A stretch of DNA of 64,000 nucleotides from Cyclobacterium sp. 1_MG-2023 (GTDB taxonomy: Bacteria; Bacteroidota; Bacteroidia; Cytophagales; Cyclobacteriaceae), in NCBI RefSeq assembly GCF_030546805.1, contig NZ_JAUOPC010000006.1, forward strand, positions 248,001 to 312,000, in the 5' to 3' direction. A program made the position numbers and the translations under genes. Shown here piece after piece: positions 35,432 through 44,516 of the stretch. Numbering within the stretch: the first letter of the stretch is position 1; every line of letters begins with the position of its first letter. The notes beneath the pieces were generated by a model, which worked only from the letters and a program-made list of their open reading frames with translations, had not been told where the DNA came from and ran no database searches.

Positions 35432-36804
35432 TGCTTCCTGTTTTTTCGGTACCAGTCCTTGAAACTTTCTTTGGGCACTTCCGGTAATTCTCGGTGTTTG
35501 CCCCATGCATTGAAGCTATTGTAAATAAATCCTCTGGGACTTATGGTCAGGGATTTTCTGGCCATTTTACCCATCATGTCAAATAGTTTTGGCTTTGACA
35601 TTACATTTCCTCCAAAACGCATGGCCCATTTTTTGGAAGGTTGGGATGGCCCTTCCTTGGTGATTACCTGTCGCCATTTGTACAGTTGCTCGTGAATATT
35701 TATTTTTACCGGACAAACATCTGTACAAGAGCCACAAAGGGTGGAGGCAAATGGCAAAGTGCTGTGCTTTTTCAAGTCCATACCCGGAGAGAGAATGGAC
35801 CCAATAGGCCCCGGAACCGTGGAGCCATAGCTAAAGCCACTACTTCTACGGTAAATAGGGCAAGTATTCATACAGGCCCCACAACGAATACATTTAAGGG
35901 AATTTCTGAAATCCTCTCTACCCAATTGGTCGGTTCTACCATTGTCCACCAAGATTAGGTACATTTTTTTACCTTCCCTAGGGCGGTGAAAGTGGGAAGT
36001 ATAATTTGTGATGCTTTGTCCAGTGGCACTTCTTGCCAGAAGCCGGAGAAATACACCGAGGTCTGCGGCTCTGGGGATGAGTTTTTCTATACCCATGCAA
36101 GCGATGTGCAAATCTGCCAGATGTGTTCCCATATCCGCGTTGCCTTCATTGGTACAAACCACAAACCCGCCGGTTTCAGCGATTCCAAAGTTCACTCCTG
36201 TAATGGCTGCCTTGGCTTGAATAAATTTTTGCCTTAAATGTTGTCTAGCTGCTTCAGTGAGGTAAGCCGGATCATCTGCACCGGCTTCTGTTCCCAGGTG
36301 TTCGTGAAAAATGTCACCAATCTCTTTCTTCTTTAGGTGAATGGCAGGCATCACTATGTGACTTGGAACCTGTTTGTTAAATTGTATGATTCTTTCTCCA
36401 AGATCCGTATCCACTACATCATATCCTTTGTCTTCTAGGAAATGATTGAGGCCGCATTCTTCGGTGAGAATGGATTTACTTTTTACTAAGTTCTTGACCT
36501 GATTTTCCTCCAGAATACGCAATACATGCTGATTGTGTTCATCAGCGTCTTTAGCCCATAGTACTTCAATGCCGTTTTCAGAAGCATTTTTTTCAAACTG
36601 TAACAATAAATTATCTAAGTTTGAAAGCACATAATCCTTAATTTGAGAAGCATTATTTCTTAAATTTTCCCATTCTGGAATTTTCTGGGCAGCTACATCT
36701 CTTTTGCTACGTACGTGCCATAATGTATCATCGTGCCAATGACTGCGTTCCCCGTCCTTTAGAAACGCTTCTGCTGCAGCTGCATGGGTTGGTGTCGTCT
36801 TCAT
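35428..36804 (-). CDS. lutB: LutB, iron-sulfur subunit of lactate oxidation complex
   Basis: The 458-residue protein combines an N-terminal LUD-type domain with two [4Fe-4S] ferredoxin motifs, CIRCGACMNTCP and CGSCTDVCP. It transfers electrons in LutABC-dependent L-lactate oxidation. The start at 36804 leaves one base after the lutA stop (36806) and fits the family; a longer frame from 36855 would overlap lutA. It overlaps lutC by four bases. Confidence 0.95.
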   Translation of the reverse strand: MKTTPTHAAAAEAFLKDGERSHWHDDTLWHVRSKRDVAAQKIPEWENLRNNASQIKDYVLSNLDNLLLQFEKNASENGIEVLWAKDADEHNQHVLRILEENQVKNLVKSKSILTEECGLNHFLEDKGYDVVDTDLGERIIQFNKQVPSHIVMPAIHLKKKEIGDIFHEHLGTEAGADDPAYLTEAARQHLRQKFIQAKAAITGVNFGIAETGGFVVCTNEGNADMGTHLADLHIACMGIEKLIPRAADLGVFLRLLARSATGQSITNYTSHFHRPREGKKMYLILVDNGRTDQLGREDFRNSLKCIRCGACMNTCPIYRRSSGFSYGSTVPGPIGSILSPGMDLKKHSTLPFASTLCGSCTDVCPVKINIHEQLYKWRQVITKEGPSQPSKKWAMRFGGNVMSKPKLFDMMGKMARKSLTISPRGFIYNSFNAWGKHRELPEVPKESFKDWYRKNRKQ

Positions 36805-36805
36805 T

Positions 36806-37546
36806 TTACTTCTGGTTTTGGGTTTTTGGTACTTGGCCATTGAGGATTTCGGCAATGTGCATGACCTTTACTGGACTATTTTCCCGCCGAAGGATTCCCT
36901 CCAAGTGCATCAAGCAGGACATATCCGCTCCCGTAATTACCTGAACGCCCTGTTCCTCATGGTCTTTGATTCGGTCTTTTCCCATACTTACTGAGACCGC
37001 CTCTTCAAAAACAGCAAACGTTCCTCCAAAACCGCAACATTCATCTTTCCTGGTAAGGTTTACCAGTTCAATGCCATTTACCATTTCTAGCAATTGTTTG
37101 GGTTTATTAAATTCAACCCCCATTATTTCTGAAGGCTTGGCAAGATTTAGGCCTCTAAGCCCATGACAACTTGCATGAATGCCTACCTTATATGGAAAAT
37201 TTGCTTTGAGGTTTTTTATTTTTAATACATCGGTAAGAAATTCACAAAGTTCATAGACTTTTGGCTCATTGTCTTTGCCCGAATAAATATGGTCTTTGGT
37301 ATGTAGGGTACAACTGCCGGATGGACAGACCACATAATCAAATCCACTAAAGTTCTTTCGAAATAAATCGGCTGCACCCTCTCCATAATCCTGATAGCCT
37401 GAATTGGCCATAGGCTGACCACAACAAGTTTGTTTTAGGGGATAATCCACATCTACTCCTGCGCTTTCTAAGAGCTCAAGGCTGGCAATGGCTACCTGAG
37501 GGTAAAATTGATCTACATAACATGGTATAAATAATCCAACTTTCAT
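36806..37546 (-). CDS. lutA: LutA, lactate utilisation (Fe-S)-binding oxidoreductase subunit
   Basis: The 246-residue protein contains two CCG domains typical of GlcF/HdrB-like iron-sulfur proteins: TCCGQP and ECCGFGG. The start ATG 37546 (MKVGLFIPCYVDQF) is the family start; an upstream in-frame Met adds 12 residues. LutA is the first gene of lutABC, which lets the cell grow on L-lactate without a flavin lactate dehydrogenase. A 9-bp inverted repeat upstream could be its operator. Confidence 0.94.
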   Translation of the reverse strand: MKVGLFIPCYVDQFYPQVAIASLELLESAGVDVDYPLKQTCCGQPMANSGYQDYGEGAADLFRKNFSGFDYVVCPSGSCTLHTKDHIYSGKDNEPKVYELCEFLTDVLKIKNLKANFPYKVGIHASCHGLRGLNLAKPSEIMGVEFNKPKQLLEMVNGIELVNLTRKDECCGFGGTFAVFEEAVSVSMGKDRIKDHEEQGVQVITGADMSCLMHLEGILRRENSPVKVMHIAEILNGQVPKTQNQK

Positions 37547-37622
37547 CAGTGCGGTTATTCTTGGATAATTAACAAAATACATGAGGCCTTTGTTGGCTCC
37601 ATTTTATAAATATAAGCATCAA

Positions 37623-37648
37623 AAGTTTTAGTCCCATTCCTAAAACTT
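37623..37648. promoter_or_regulatory. 9-bp inverted repeat upstream of lutABC
   Basis: AAGTTTTAG at 37623-37631 and CTAAAACTT at 37640-37648 are perfect inverted repeats with an 8-bp spacer, centred 90 bp before the lutA ATG. It may be a regulator-binding site. The rest of the intergenic stretch up to 38058 has no recognisable structure. Confidence 0.35.
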
Positions 37649-38058
37649 AAAATATGGTAAGGGCCCATAATAATTAAATCATGCCATTGCTAAATTTTGT
37701 CCAACAAAGGCAAGTCATTGGTGATCCGAAACCCCATCCAAACTTACATCAAACAATAAACTTAGCAAGGATTCTCCCCACCTCCATCCTGCACTGTGCT
37801 GATAAGGATTAATTGATTCAGAAGACAATTTATTCTCAGAAAAAATAATCTTTATTTGATTATAAACTAATAATTTCGAAGACACTTGTAACTACTAAAT
37901 TAATTATATAAATTGAATCCTGACTTTTTCATTAACAGTGAGTTTTGAGCATTCTGCCGCAAAGATGTATCTAAATCGAGCTATGATTTTAAGTGGTTTG
38001 ATGGTATTGGGAAAGTTAGGTTAATTATTTTCTTGTACTCCTATCATAAATCAACAAT

Positions 38059-39195
38059 ATGAATAAACCCAATCCTATTGTATTATCGATTGAAATATTT
38101 ATTTTTTTTTCAATGCTTGCTTGTTCCAAGCCTCCTTCCGAAGAAGAAATAGTAAATGTTTCTATAGCACCTGATGATTATCCTACCTTGTCTTTTCAAG
38201 ATTTTACCGTACAGGGTATGACTGCCCTTGAAACAAGGGAGGACAACCTTATGAGCATGGACCTGCGAATAAAATTTTCAGACAATCTTATAGCTGTAAT
38301 GGATGAAACCAAAAGTGATAAACTTCACCTATTTGATGGTAAAGGAAATTATCTGAGGGCAATAGCCCAGGTAGGGGAAGGGCCTGGGACTATCCAATCT
38401 CTGAGGGACTTTGAATTTGGGGAAGCAGAGGAGGTGATGGTGCTTTCTCCTTTTAAAGATAAAGCCAAAGTATATAAAGTATCTAAGGATGGAGACTTAA
38501 GTGAATTATTTGAATTGGATTATGGTGCCAATTCTTTCGCTAGGTTAAAAGAGGGAAGTTTTCTATTTCAGGGAAGTTATAACCTGCCATTTGTCAGTCA
38601 TCGGGTAATTCAAACAGATGCTGAAGGAAATATTCAGCACCGCTTTTTGAAAAACGACTATGAAAACAAAATGCTACCTATGACAGAACGAAATTTTTTC
38701 CCATCTGATCAGGGGGTGTTAATGCTTGAAATATTCAATCCAAATTTATACTTGCACCAAGGAGATAGCCTTAAGCAAGTACTGAATGCCGACTTTGGCA
38801 CTTATAATTTACCGTCCAATTTTTGGGAGGTGGACCTTATGGATAGCTTTGGAAAGATCAATGAAGATGGTTTTGCAACTTTTAAGGCTGCTTTTCAGCA
38901 AGGAAGTTTAATGGTTATAGATATTGTGGTGCAAAAAGGTAGGACCGTATCCAAATACATTTTGTTTAAAAAAGGAAAAGAGATTTACAAACTAAAAGCA
39001 GACAGAGACGATGATATGCTTTTCTATTATCCCATTGGCATCAATAGTGACGAACAAGTACTTTTTCTAACCTACCGGTCCATATTAGCAAAGCATGCCC
39101 AAAAATTTCCGGATACATTCTCTGTAGATGGTTTGCCCGAAGAAGATTTTGATTACCCTGTATTATTGAAAGTAAAATTAAATGAAGATCTATGA
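38059..39195 (+). CDS. six-bladed beta-propeller lipoprotein 1
   Basis: The 378-residue protein has a lipoprotein signal (hydrophobic stretch then MLACSK) and about six beta-rich repeats of the type LHLFDGKGNYLRAIAQVGEGPG, which is the pattern of Bacteroidota 6-bladed propeller (BF3164-like) lipoproteins. Such proteins are often near polysaccharide-use loci, but their function is unknown. It overlaps the next, similar gene by four bases. Confidence 0.75.
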   Translation: MNKPNPIVLSIEIFIFFSMLACSKPPSEEEIVNVSIAPDDYPTLSFQDFTVQGMTALETREDNLMSMDLRIKFSDNLIAVMDETKSDKLHLFDGKGNYLRAIAQVGEGPGTIQSLRDFEFGEAEEVMVLSPFKDKAKVYKVSKDGDLSELFELDYGANSFARLKEGSFLFQGSYNLPFVSHRVIQTDAEGNIQHRFLKNDYENKMLPMTERNFFPSDQGVLMLEIFNPNLYLHQGDSLKQVLNADFGTYNLPSNFWEVDLMDSFGKINEDGFATFKAAFQQGSLMVIDIVVQKGRTVSKYILFKKGKEIYKLKADRDDDMLFYYPIGINSDEQVLFLTYRSILAKHAQKFPDTFSVDGLPEEDFDYPVLLKVKLNEDL

Positions 39196-40355
39196 AAAGG
39201 ACTTTGTGCATTGCCATTGGCGTACTACTTTTTAGTGCTTCCTGTAGTGAGTCGGTCAAGAAGGAAGTTGTGACAACACCGGTGGAGCTGAAAATAGAAC
39301 CGGAAGCAATCCAAACGGCTTATGATTTAAATAAATTTGAACTTATACCTTTGGAATTCAATGATTTGTCCTTAGTTGGGGCCATTGACAAGTTGATAGT
39401 GGAAAAGGATAAAATCTATATACTTGATAAAGAGATCGCAAAAAGTGTATTATGCTTCTCTATTACCGGAAAATTCCTATTCAAGATTAACAGTATAGGA
39501 GATGGAGAAGGTAAATTCTCCAAACCATTTGACTTGGTTCTATTTAATGAATCGCTGCAGATTTTGGATAAAATCCAAAAGAAAATCCTTGTATTTGATT
39601 TGGAAGGCAATTATAAGCACGAAAAACCAATCCCGTTTGAGGAGCAGGTGGTCAATTTTTTTCCGCTCAACCAAGATTTTACCGCTTTTCATATGGATGG
39701 TAGGTCTTTTGGATCGGAAGAAACGGACTTTATCAGTGTTTTGGGTAATAAGGATTCAACTTCTACTATTCAAGGGGTAACCGATATAGGTAGTACCGAT
39801 GCTTACCAAATTCCCATAGAGTTTTCTAAGCATGATGGGGAAGTAAGTTTTCTCCATGCTTGGACAGATACCATTTACAAAATTTCGGAAGAAAAGATTG
39901 AGCCGGCCTATCTATTAAATTTCGGTGCAAATCGCCTGGACGAAAAGGTCAAGAAACTGCCATTAATGGATATGAGAAAGTTTATTATGGAAAACCCATA
40001 TGTATTTAATGCAGCAAATCTTGTTGAAAATGATAAATACCTGAGCTTTCAATGGATGTGGAGTGAGGAGGGCTTTGCCAATTCTGAAGAACAAAAGTAT
40101 GTTTCCTATTATAATAAACGTACAATGAGGCTTGTCCATTTTCCATTGTCAGGAAACTGGTTGGGCAATGTGAATTTGCAGGGGCCTCTTTATGGAACCG
40201 AAGACTGGTTTTTTGGTTACCTGAACTACGAAGACTGGGACAAGCTTCCAAAAGAAATTCGAGATGAACTTATAAAAGAAAATGGCGGAGTACTATCCGG
40301 TGACCTAGATTCGGGAAACCCTATTCTTATCAAATACAGACTAGAAGAAGAGTGA
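39192..40355 (+). CDS. six-bladed beta-propeller lipoprotein 2
   Basis: The 387-residue protein has lipobox SASC (Cys18) and the same propeller-like layout as its upstream neighbour, including KFLFKINSIGDGEGKFSKP. The pair is presumably an old tandem duplication. Overlap by four bases suggests coupled translation. Function is unknown; an envelope sensor or scaffold role is possible. Confidence 0.75.
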   Translation: MKRTLCIAIGVLLFSASCSESVKKEVVTTPVELKIEPEAIQTAYDLNKFELIPLEFNDLSLVGAIDKLIVEKDKIYILDKEIAKSVLCFSITGKFLFKINSIGDGEGKFSKPFDLVLFNESLQILDKIQKKILVFDLEGNYKHEKPIPFEEQVVNFFPLNQDFTAFHMDGRSFGSEETDFISVLGNKDSTSTIQGVTDIGSTDAYQIPIEFSKHDGEVSFLHAWTDTIYKISEEKIEPAYLLNFGANRLDEKVKKLPLMDMRKFIMENPYVFNAANLVENDKYLSFQWMWSEEGFANSEEQKYVSYYNKRTMRLVHFPLSGNWLGNVNLQGPLYGTEDWFFGYLNYEDWDKLPKEIRDELIKENGGVLSGDLDSGNPILIKYRLEEE

Positions 40356-40411
40356 ATTAAGTATATGGATCTTTACTGTAAGAATTCCGACATTATTTAG
40401 GCCACACATCT

Positions 40412-41125
40412 TTAGGAATGATAGATCAGAAAAACAGCCGGTATTTTATGAAGGTCCGGATGTTTTTTGCGCCAGTCAGAAACTTTTTTGGTCTGAATCA
40501 TTTCATCTGCACCCGTAATATTGCTTGCAATGCAAAGCAAGGTATTATTGCTCAGGTTGGCCAGTAGATCTTCCAACATCCGGTTGTTTCTGAAAGGCGT
40601 TTCCATAAACATTTGGGTGGTGTTTTCCCTGATCGATTTGGCCTCTAAGGCTTTGATCGCTTGTACCCGTTCTTTTCGGTCTATGGGTAAATATCCGTTG
40701 AAGGTAAAGGATTGTCCATTAAAACCTGAGCCCATCAAGGCCATAAACATAGAAGAAGGTCCCGGTAAGGGAACCACTTTAATGCCTAATTTATGTGCCA
40801 AGGCCACGGCGTTGGCCCCCGGATCAGCAATACCCGGACAGCCGGCTTCAGAAATGATGCCTACATCATGCCCATTAAATAAAGGGTCAAGCAATTTCTT
40901 TAGGTGTTTTTCAGGCGTTTTTTTATCCAGTTTTTCCAAGTGTACCTCTTCCAGGTTCACCCCTAGTTTGAGGCTACTGATATACCTGCGAGCGGTTCTA
41001 AAATCTTCCACCAGGTAATGGGAGGTAGCTGCAATTACGTTTTTGACCACCGGTGCCATGATGTCCTGGCCTGTTTCAAGTACCAATACATTAGGTATCA
41101 GGTATAATATTCCCTTAGCTTTCAT
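40412..41125 (-). CDS. RsmI-like tetrapyrrole-methylase-fold SAM methyltransferase
   Basis: The 237-residue protein has the tetrapyrrole methylase fold and the RsmI-like segment VGIISEAGCPGIADPG, followed by LPGPSSMFMALMGSGF. RsmI methylates the 2'-O of C1402 in 16S rRNA. This shorter form, with an N terminus LYLIPNVL, is a paralogue common in Bacteroidota and may have another substrate. It is divergent from a DUF2905 gene, with only 12 bp between them. Confidence 0.8.
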   Translation of the reverse strand: MKAKGILYLIPNVLVLETGQDIMAPVVKNVIAATSHYLVEDFRTARRYISSLKLGVNLEEVHLEKLDKKTPEKHLKKLLDPLFNGHDVGIISEAGCPGIADPGANAVALAHKLGIKVVPLPGPSSMFMALMGSGFNGQSFTFNGYLPIDRKERVQAIKALEAKSIRENTTQMFMETPFRNNRMLEDLLANLSNNTLLCIASNITGADEMIQTKKVSDWRKKHPDLHKIPAVFLIYHS

Positions 41126-41137
41126 TATTTTTGGATT

Positions 41138-41371
41138 ATGGAAAATGGAATGCCTTCTTTAGCAAAAGTACTTATTTTTATCGGACTGCTGTTACTGATT
41201 GCAGGATTGCTGCTCTGGTTCCTGCCTAAATTTCCCGGTTTTAAGGGTTTGCCTGGCGATATGGTTTTTAAAAAAGAAAATTTCACCTTTTATTTTCCCT
41301 TGGGTACCAGTATACTGCTCAGTTTATTGTTGACTCTATTGCTGTATTTGTGGAGGAAATTTGGGGGTTAA
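41138..41371 (+). CDS. DUF2905 small membrane protein
   Basis: The 77-residue protein has two transmembrane helices (about 8-28 and 52-72) around a LPKFPGFKGLPGDMVFKKEN loop, the hallmark of DUF2905. Function is unknown. It starts 12 bp from the divergent methyltransferase, so the two promoters must overlap each other's leader. Confidence 0.85.
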   Translation: MENGMPSLAKVLIFIGLLLLIAGLLLWFLPKFPGFKGLPGDMVFKKENFTFYFPLGTSILLSLLLTLLLYLWRKFGG

Positions 41372-41487
41372 GGTTTATGGGTGCTTTGTGATAAAGCTAT
41401 AAAGGATCGTTTTTGTATGAAAGCGTTAAGAGATCTATTGTACTACTATTATTTATCATCATTTTTTACTCGCTTACTTGGGTAATG

Positions 41488-41810
41488 TTCAACCCGCTTC
41501 GGGGTTGGGAATTAGTGGGGTGATTTCTGGCCCGTGGGTTGCCACCCACGGCTATTATAGTTCAGGCCCTTCAGGCCTGTGGGTTTTAGGGCTAATTACC
41601 TTTTTTTGGTTTGGTGAAATTAGCATGATTTATTAAGCCTTTTAAATGATTGTAAATAATGACAATACATTACCAATTCCCAATTTGTTTGAGAAAAAAA
41701 GTAATTTCTAAGAGGAACGTAAGAAGCCTGAAGGGCTTCAACAACAATAACCACGGGTGAAACCCGTGGACAGGATGTAATAGTTTTTTCCCAACCCCGA
41801 AGTGGGTTGA
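41488..41810. repeat. left mirror-symmetric hairpin array (REP-like composite)
   Basis: Three hairpins lie in the left half: A (CAACCC/GGGTTG, 41490-41507), B (CCGTGGGT/ACCCACGG, 41532-41551) and C (CAGGCC/GGCCTG, 41563-41579). After 143 bp they reappear in reverse order: C' (GAAGCC/GGCTTC, 41723-41739), B' (CCACGGGT/ACCCGTGG, 41751-41769) and A' (CAACCC/GGGTTG, 41792-41809). The whole element is palindromic at the level of its units. It lies just before the IS200-like transposase gene, and a related copy lies just after it. Confidence 0.8.
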
Positions 41811-41870
41811 ACATCTTTTGTTAAAGAAAAAACTTTGTAACTTTAAGATAGACCCAAACCCAAAATTTTT

Positions 41871-42320
41871 ATGAGCAGTTATAGGCAAATTCTCTACCAT
41901 TCGGTAATAAGCACCAAGGATAGAAAGTCGACTATTCCAGACCAACATTGCGAAGCCCTCTATAAATATATTTGGGGAGTTGTAAAGAATAGTGACTGCA
42001 ACCTCTATCAGATAAACGGGATAGGAAACCATATCCATCTATTGACTGATTTAAACCTTACAATATCCTTATCGAGTTTTATCAAAAGTGTTAAAGTTGC
42101 TAGCAGTATGTGGATGAAGCAACAAAAAAACTGCCCATTATGGGATTCGTGGGGTAAAGGGTATGGATCGTTTACTTGTTCTTTTCGTGATAAGGATCAC
42201 ATAGTTTCCTATATTAAAAACCAAAGAAATCACCACCTGAAAGAATCATTTACGGAAGAGTACAAACGTTTGCTTAAAGAAAACGGAGTGGAGTTTGATG
42301 AGCGATATCTTCTAGGATAG
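41871..42320 (+). mobile_element. IS200/IS605-family (Y1, RAYT-like) transposase
   Basis: The 149-residue protein has the HUH motif H54-I-H56 in NHIHLLTDL and the catalytic tyrosine Y114 in VSYIKNQRNHH, as in Y1 single-strand transposases. The helix and length match stand-alone TnpA/RAYT proteins. It is flanked on both sides by arrays of REP-like hairpins (41488-41810 and 42331-42581), the usual setting of REP-associated tyrosine transposases, which mobilise or maintain such repeats. No TnpB/IscB partner is present. The frame looks intact. Confidence 0.88.
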
Positions 42321-42330
42321 TACGCTATTG

Positions 42331-42581
42331 TTCAACCCCATTCAGGGTTGAGGTTTTGGGTGCTAGTTCCGAGCCCGTGAGTTGGGCACCCACGGTTATT
42401 GTTGTTCAGGCCCTTCAGGCCAGGAGAACGACAATGATTTGTTACACATTCTGTAAATGGTGATTCAGAATTGAAAAAAGGAATTTACCGAAAGAAGCCT
42501 GAAGGGCTTCACCAATAATAGCCACGGGTGGAACTCGTGGAAATGGCGAATTAGTTATTTCTCAACCCTGAAAAGGGTTGA
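42331..42581. repeat. right mirror-symmetric hairpin array (REP-like composite)
   Basis: This repeats the left array: A (CAACCC/GGGTTG, 42333-42350), B (CCGTG.../...CACGG, 42375-42395, one mismatched pair), C (CAGGCC/GGCC, 42407-42421), then C' (GAAGCC/GGCTTC, 42494-42510), B' (CCACGGGT/ACTCGTGG, 42522-42540) and A' (CAACCC/GGGTTG, 42563-42580). The inner gap is 72 bp, shorter than in the left copy. Loop sequences vary while several stems are preserved, which suggests that structure is under selection. Confidence 0.8.
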
Positions 42582-42708
42582 ACCTAATCGTTAAGGAACT
42601 TTTTTATATTTTCAGGTATACGCTAAACCTTATTTAAATGCCTAGAAATAGTTAGATTATATTTTTGATTAAGCTTGATATTAGGAAAGAAATAGGAATG
42701 GATCTCAG

Positions 42709-42775
42709 AAAGCCTGAAGGGATTAACCAATAATAGCCAGGGCTTTTAGCCGTGGACAGGATGAATTATTTATTA
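42709..42775. repeat. third, degenerate C'-B' half-array
   Basis: AAGCCTGAAGGG followed by a CCAGGGCT/AGCCGTGG hairpin (42738-42756) repeats the C'-B' order of the arrays at a lower level of match, and GGATTGAAC at the end resembles a worn A'. It appears to be an old copy of the right half only. Confidence 0.55.
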
Positions 42776-42784
42776 GGATTGAAC

Positions 42785-42832
42785 AAAAAAGGGAGCTAAT
42801 ACCTAAAGGTGTTAATCAATGTACAAGCTCCC
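42785..42832 (-). terminator. rho-independent terminator of the alpha/beta hydrolase gene
   Basis: On the minus strand GGGAGCT and AGCTCCC (42791-42797 with 42826-42832) form a stem followed by TTTTTT. It lies downstream of the gene ending at 42880. Confidence 0.75.
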
Positions 42833-42879
42833 TAACCATTTACCTCGGAATTATTCAAATTGTAATAAAGTTTCCGGTC

Positions 42880-43641
42880 TCAACTCCCAAGAAAAGTTTT
42901 TAGGGTAGCGATCACCGCTTCGGGCTGCTCTGCATGTAGCCAGTGGCCGGTGTTTTTGATATGGATAATGTGATTGTCAGGGAAAAGAGTTGCTATTTCT
43001 TCCTTATCACTGCTTTTGATATAGTCTGAATTGGCTCCTCCCATAAAGAGTGCAGGGCCGACAAAAGGCTTGTCAGCAGTTATTTCCTCGCCTACATTTT
43101 CGATTTGCTTGGTGATGATTGGTAGATTGATTTTCCATTCAAACGCTCCCTCTTTTCTGGTCAAATTTTTAAGCAAAAATTGGCGAATGCCACGTTCAGG
43201 GATATATTCGGCCAATTTGTCTTCAGCTTCTTTTCTGGAGGAGAGAGATTTAGTATCCACTGCATTGAGGGCCTCCAATATGGTCTGGTGATGGACCGGG
43301 TAAGGCCTTGGGGCAATATCTGCTACCACTAATTTCTCCACCATTTCAGGGTAAGTTAAGGCAAATTTCATCACCGTTTTTCCTCCCATAGAATGCCCTA
43401 GAAAACTGGCTTTTTGCAAACCTTCAGCCTCCATAAATTCTTTTAGGTCTGCTGCCATGGCTTTATAATTCCAGGTATCACTGTGTGGGGAATCGCCATG
43501 GTTGCGCTGGTCCAGTAGGTAGAGTGTATAATTCTCTTCCAATCCTTTAGCAATGCTCATCCAGTTGTCAGCAGAACCAAAAAGCCCATGCAGGATTACC
43601 AAAGGCTTTCCAGTGCCTGTTTTTCTAAAGTTTAATGTCAT
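42880..43641 (-). CDS. alpha/beta-fold hydrolase (YbfF-like esterase)
   Basis: The 253-residue protein has an HGLFGSADNWM oxyanion segment, the nucleophile elbow GHSMGGK, a DQRNHGDS stretch and a late histidine in NTGHWLHAEQP. This matches the YbfF acyl-CoA/palmitoyl esterase group. Substrate is unknown. It follows pdxJ on the minus strand after 12 bp and probably shares its operon. A terminator lies at 42785-42832. Confidence 0.88.
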   Translation of the reverse strand: MTLNFRKTGTGKPLVILHGLFGSADNWMSIAKGLEENYTLYLLDQRNHGDSPHSDTWNYKAMAADLKEFMEAEGLQKASFLGHSMGGKTVMKFALTYPEMVEKLVVADIAPRPYPVHHQTILEALNAVDTKSLSSRKEAEDKLAEYIPERGIRQFLLKNLTRKEGAFEWKINLPIITKQIENVGEEITADKPFVGPALFMGGANSDYIKSSDKEEIATLFPDNHIIHIKNTGHWLHAEQPEAVIATLKTFLGS

Positions 43642-43653
43642 ATTGGTTTGGTT

Positions 43654-44370
43654 TTATTCTTCCAATTGTCTGCGGTACATCTGAATGGTATTTTCAAGAC
43701 CATAGTACAGGGCATCACAGATAAGGGCATGTCCTATGGAAACTTCATCCAAGTAAGGAATTTGCTCCTTTAAAAATTTCAAATTGTGTAAATCCAAGTC
43801 ATGGCCTGCATTCAATCCCAGGCCTAGTTCTCTGGCCAGGGCCGCTACCTCTAAATAAGGAGCAACAGCCTTTACTTTGTCTTTGTGATAAGTACTTGCG
43901 TAAGGTTCCGTATACAATTCCACCCTGTCAGTTCCTGTTTCTTTGGCAGGTTCAAAGTATTTACTTTCCGGATTGATGAAAATGGAAGTCCTTACCCCAT
44001 AACTGTGAAGTTCTGAAATAAGGTCTTTGAGCATCTCTTTGTGTTGGATGGTGTCCCATCCGGTATTGGAGGTAATGGCCTCCGGTGGGTCCGGTACGAG
44101 TGTGGCCTGAGCTGGTTTGGCCAGTCTGATGATCTCCATGTACCTTTTGTCCGGATAGCCTTCAATATTAAATTCCGTAGTGACTTGATCTTTTAGTGCA
44201 AATACATCGTTATACCTGATATGTCTTTCGTCAGGTCTTGGGTGAACAGTTATACCTTGGGCACCAAACCGCTCTGCATCTAATGCTACCTGAACCAGAT
44301 CGGGATTATTATGGCCGCGGGCATTTCTAAGGGTGGCAATTTTATTTATGTTTACACTTAATTTCGTCAT
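43654..44370 (-). CDS. pdxJ: pyridoxine 5'-phosphate synthase PdxJ
   Basis: PdxJ condenses deoxyxylulose 5-phosphate with aminoacetone phosphate to make pyridoxine 5'-phosphate. The 238-residue protein has the family segments [14 protein letters not shown] at the start, [11 protein letters not shown] and [10 protein letters not shown]. The length is typical. It is first in a two-gene minus-strand transcript with the hydrolase and divergent from yqeY. Confidence 0.96.
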   Translation of the reverse strand: MTKLSVNINKIATLRNARGHNNPDLVQVALDAERFGAQGITVHPRPDERHIRYNDVFALKDQVTTEFNIEGYPDKRYMEIIRLAKPAQATLVPDPPEAITSNTGWDTIQHKEMLKDLISELHSYGVRTSIFINPESKYFEPAKETGTDRVELYTEPYASTYHKDKVKAVAPYLEVAALARELGLGLNAGHDLDLHNLKFLKEQIPYLDEVSIGHALICDALYYGLENTIQMYRRQLEE

Positions 44371-44385
44371 GTTCCAAATATCAGC

Positions 44386-44393
44386 TAATTTTG
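44386..44393 (+). promoter_or_regulatory. possible -7 element for the yqeY operon
   Basis: TAATTTTG matches TAnnTTTG and would give a leader of about 115 bases to the yqeY start at 44517. The -33 region is only weakly matched. Confidence 0.3.
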
Positions 44394-44516
44394 CGCTAAA
44401 TTAAATATATTGCGTGAACATCGAAAATACCGATGGGAATAAGACGTTTTTAATTTTTATGTCCGTTTTAAGGATAGGATCAGTTTTAAACTAAACAAGT
44501 CATATAAATATAAGTC

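Noticed and set aside
41480-42600. CRISPR array
   Set aside because: The repeats are palindromic units in mirrored order with unequal spacing, not equal direct repeats with unique spacers; no cas gene is present.
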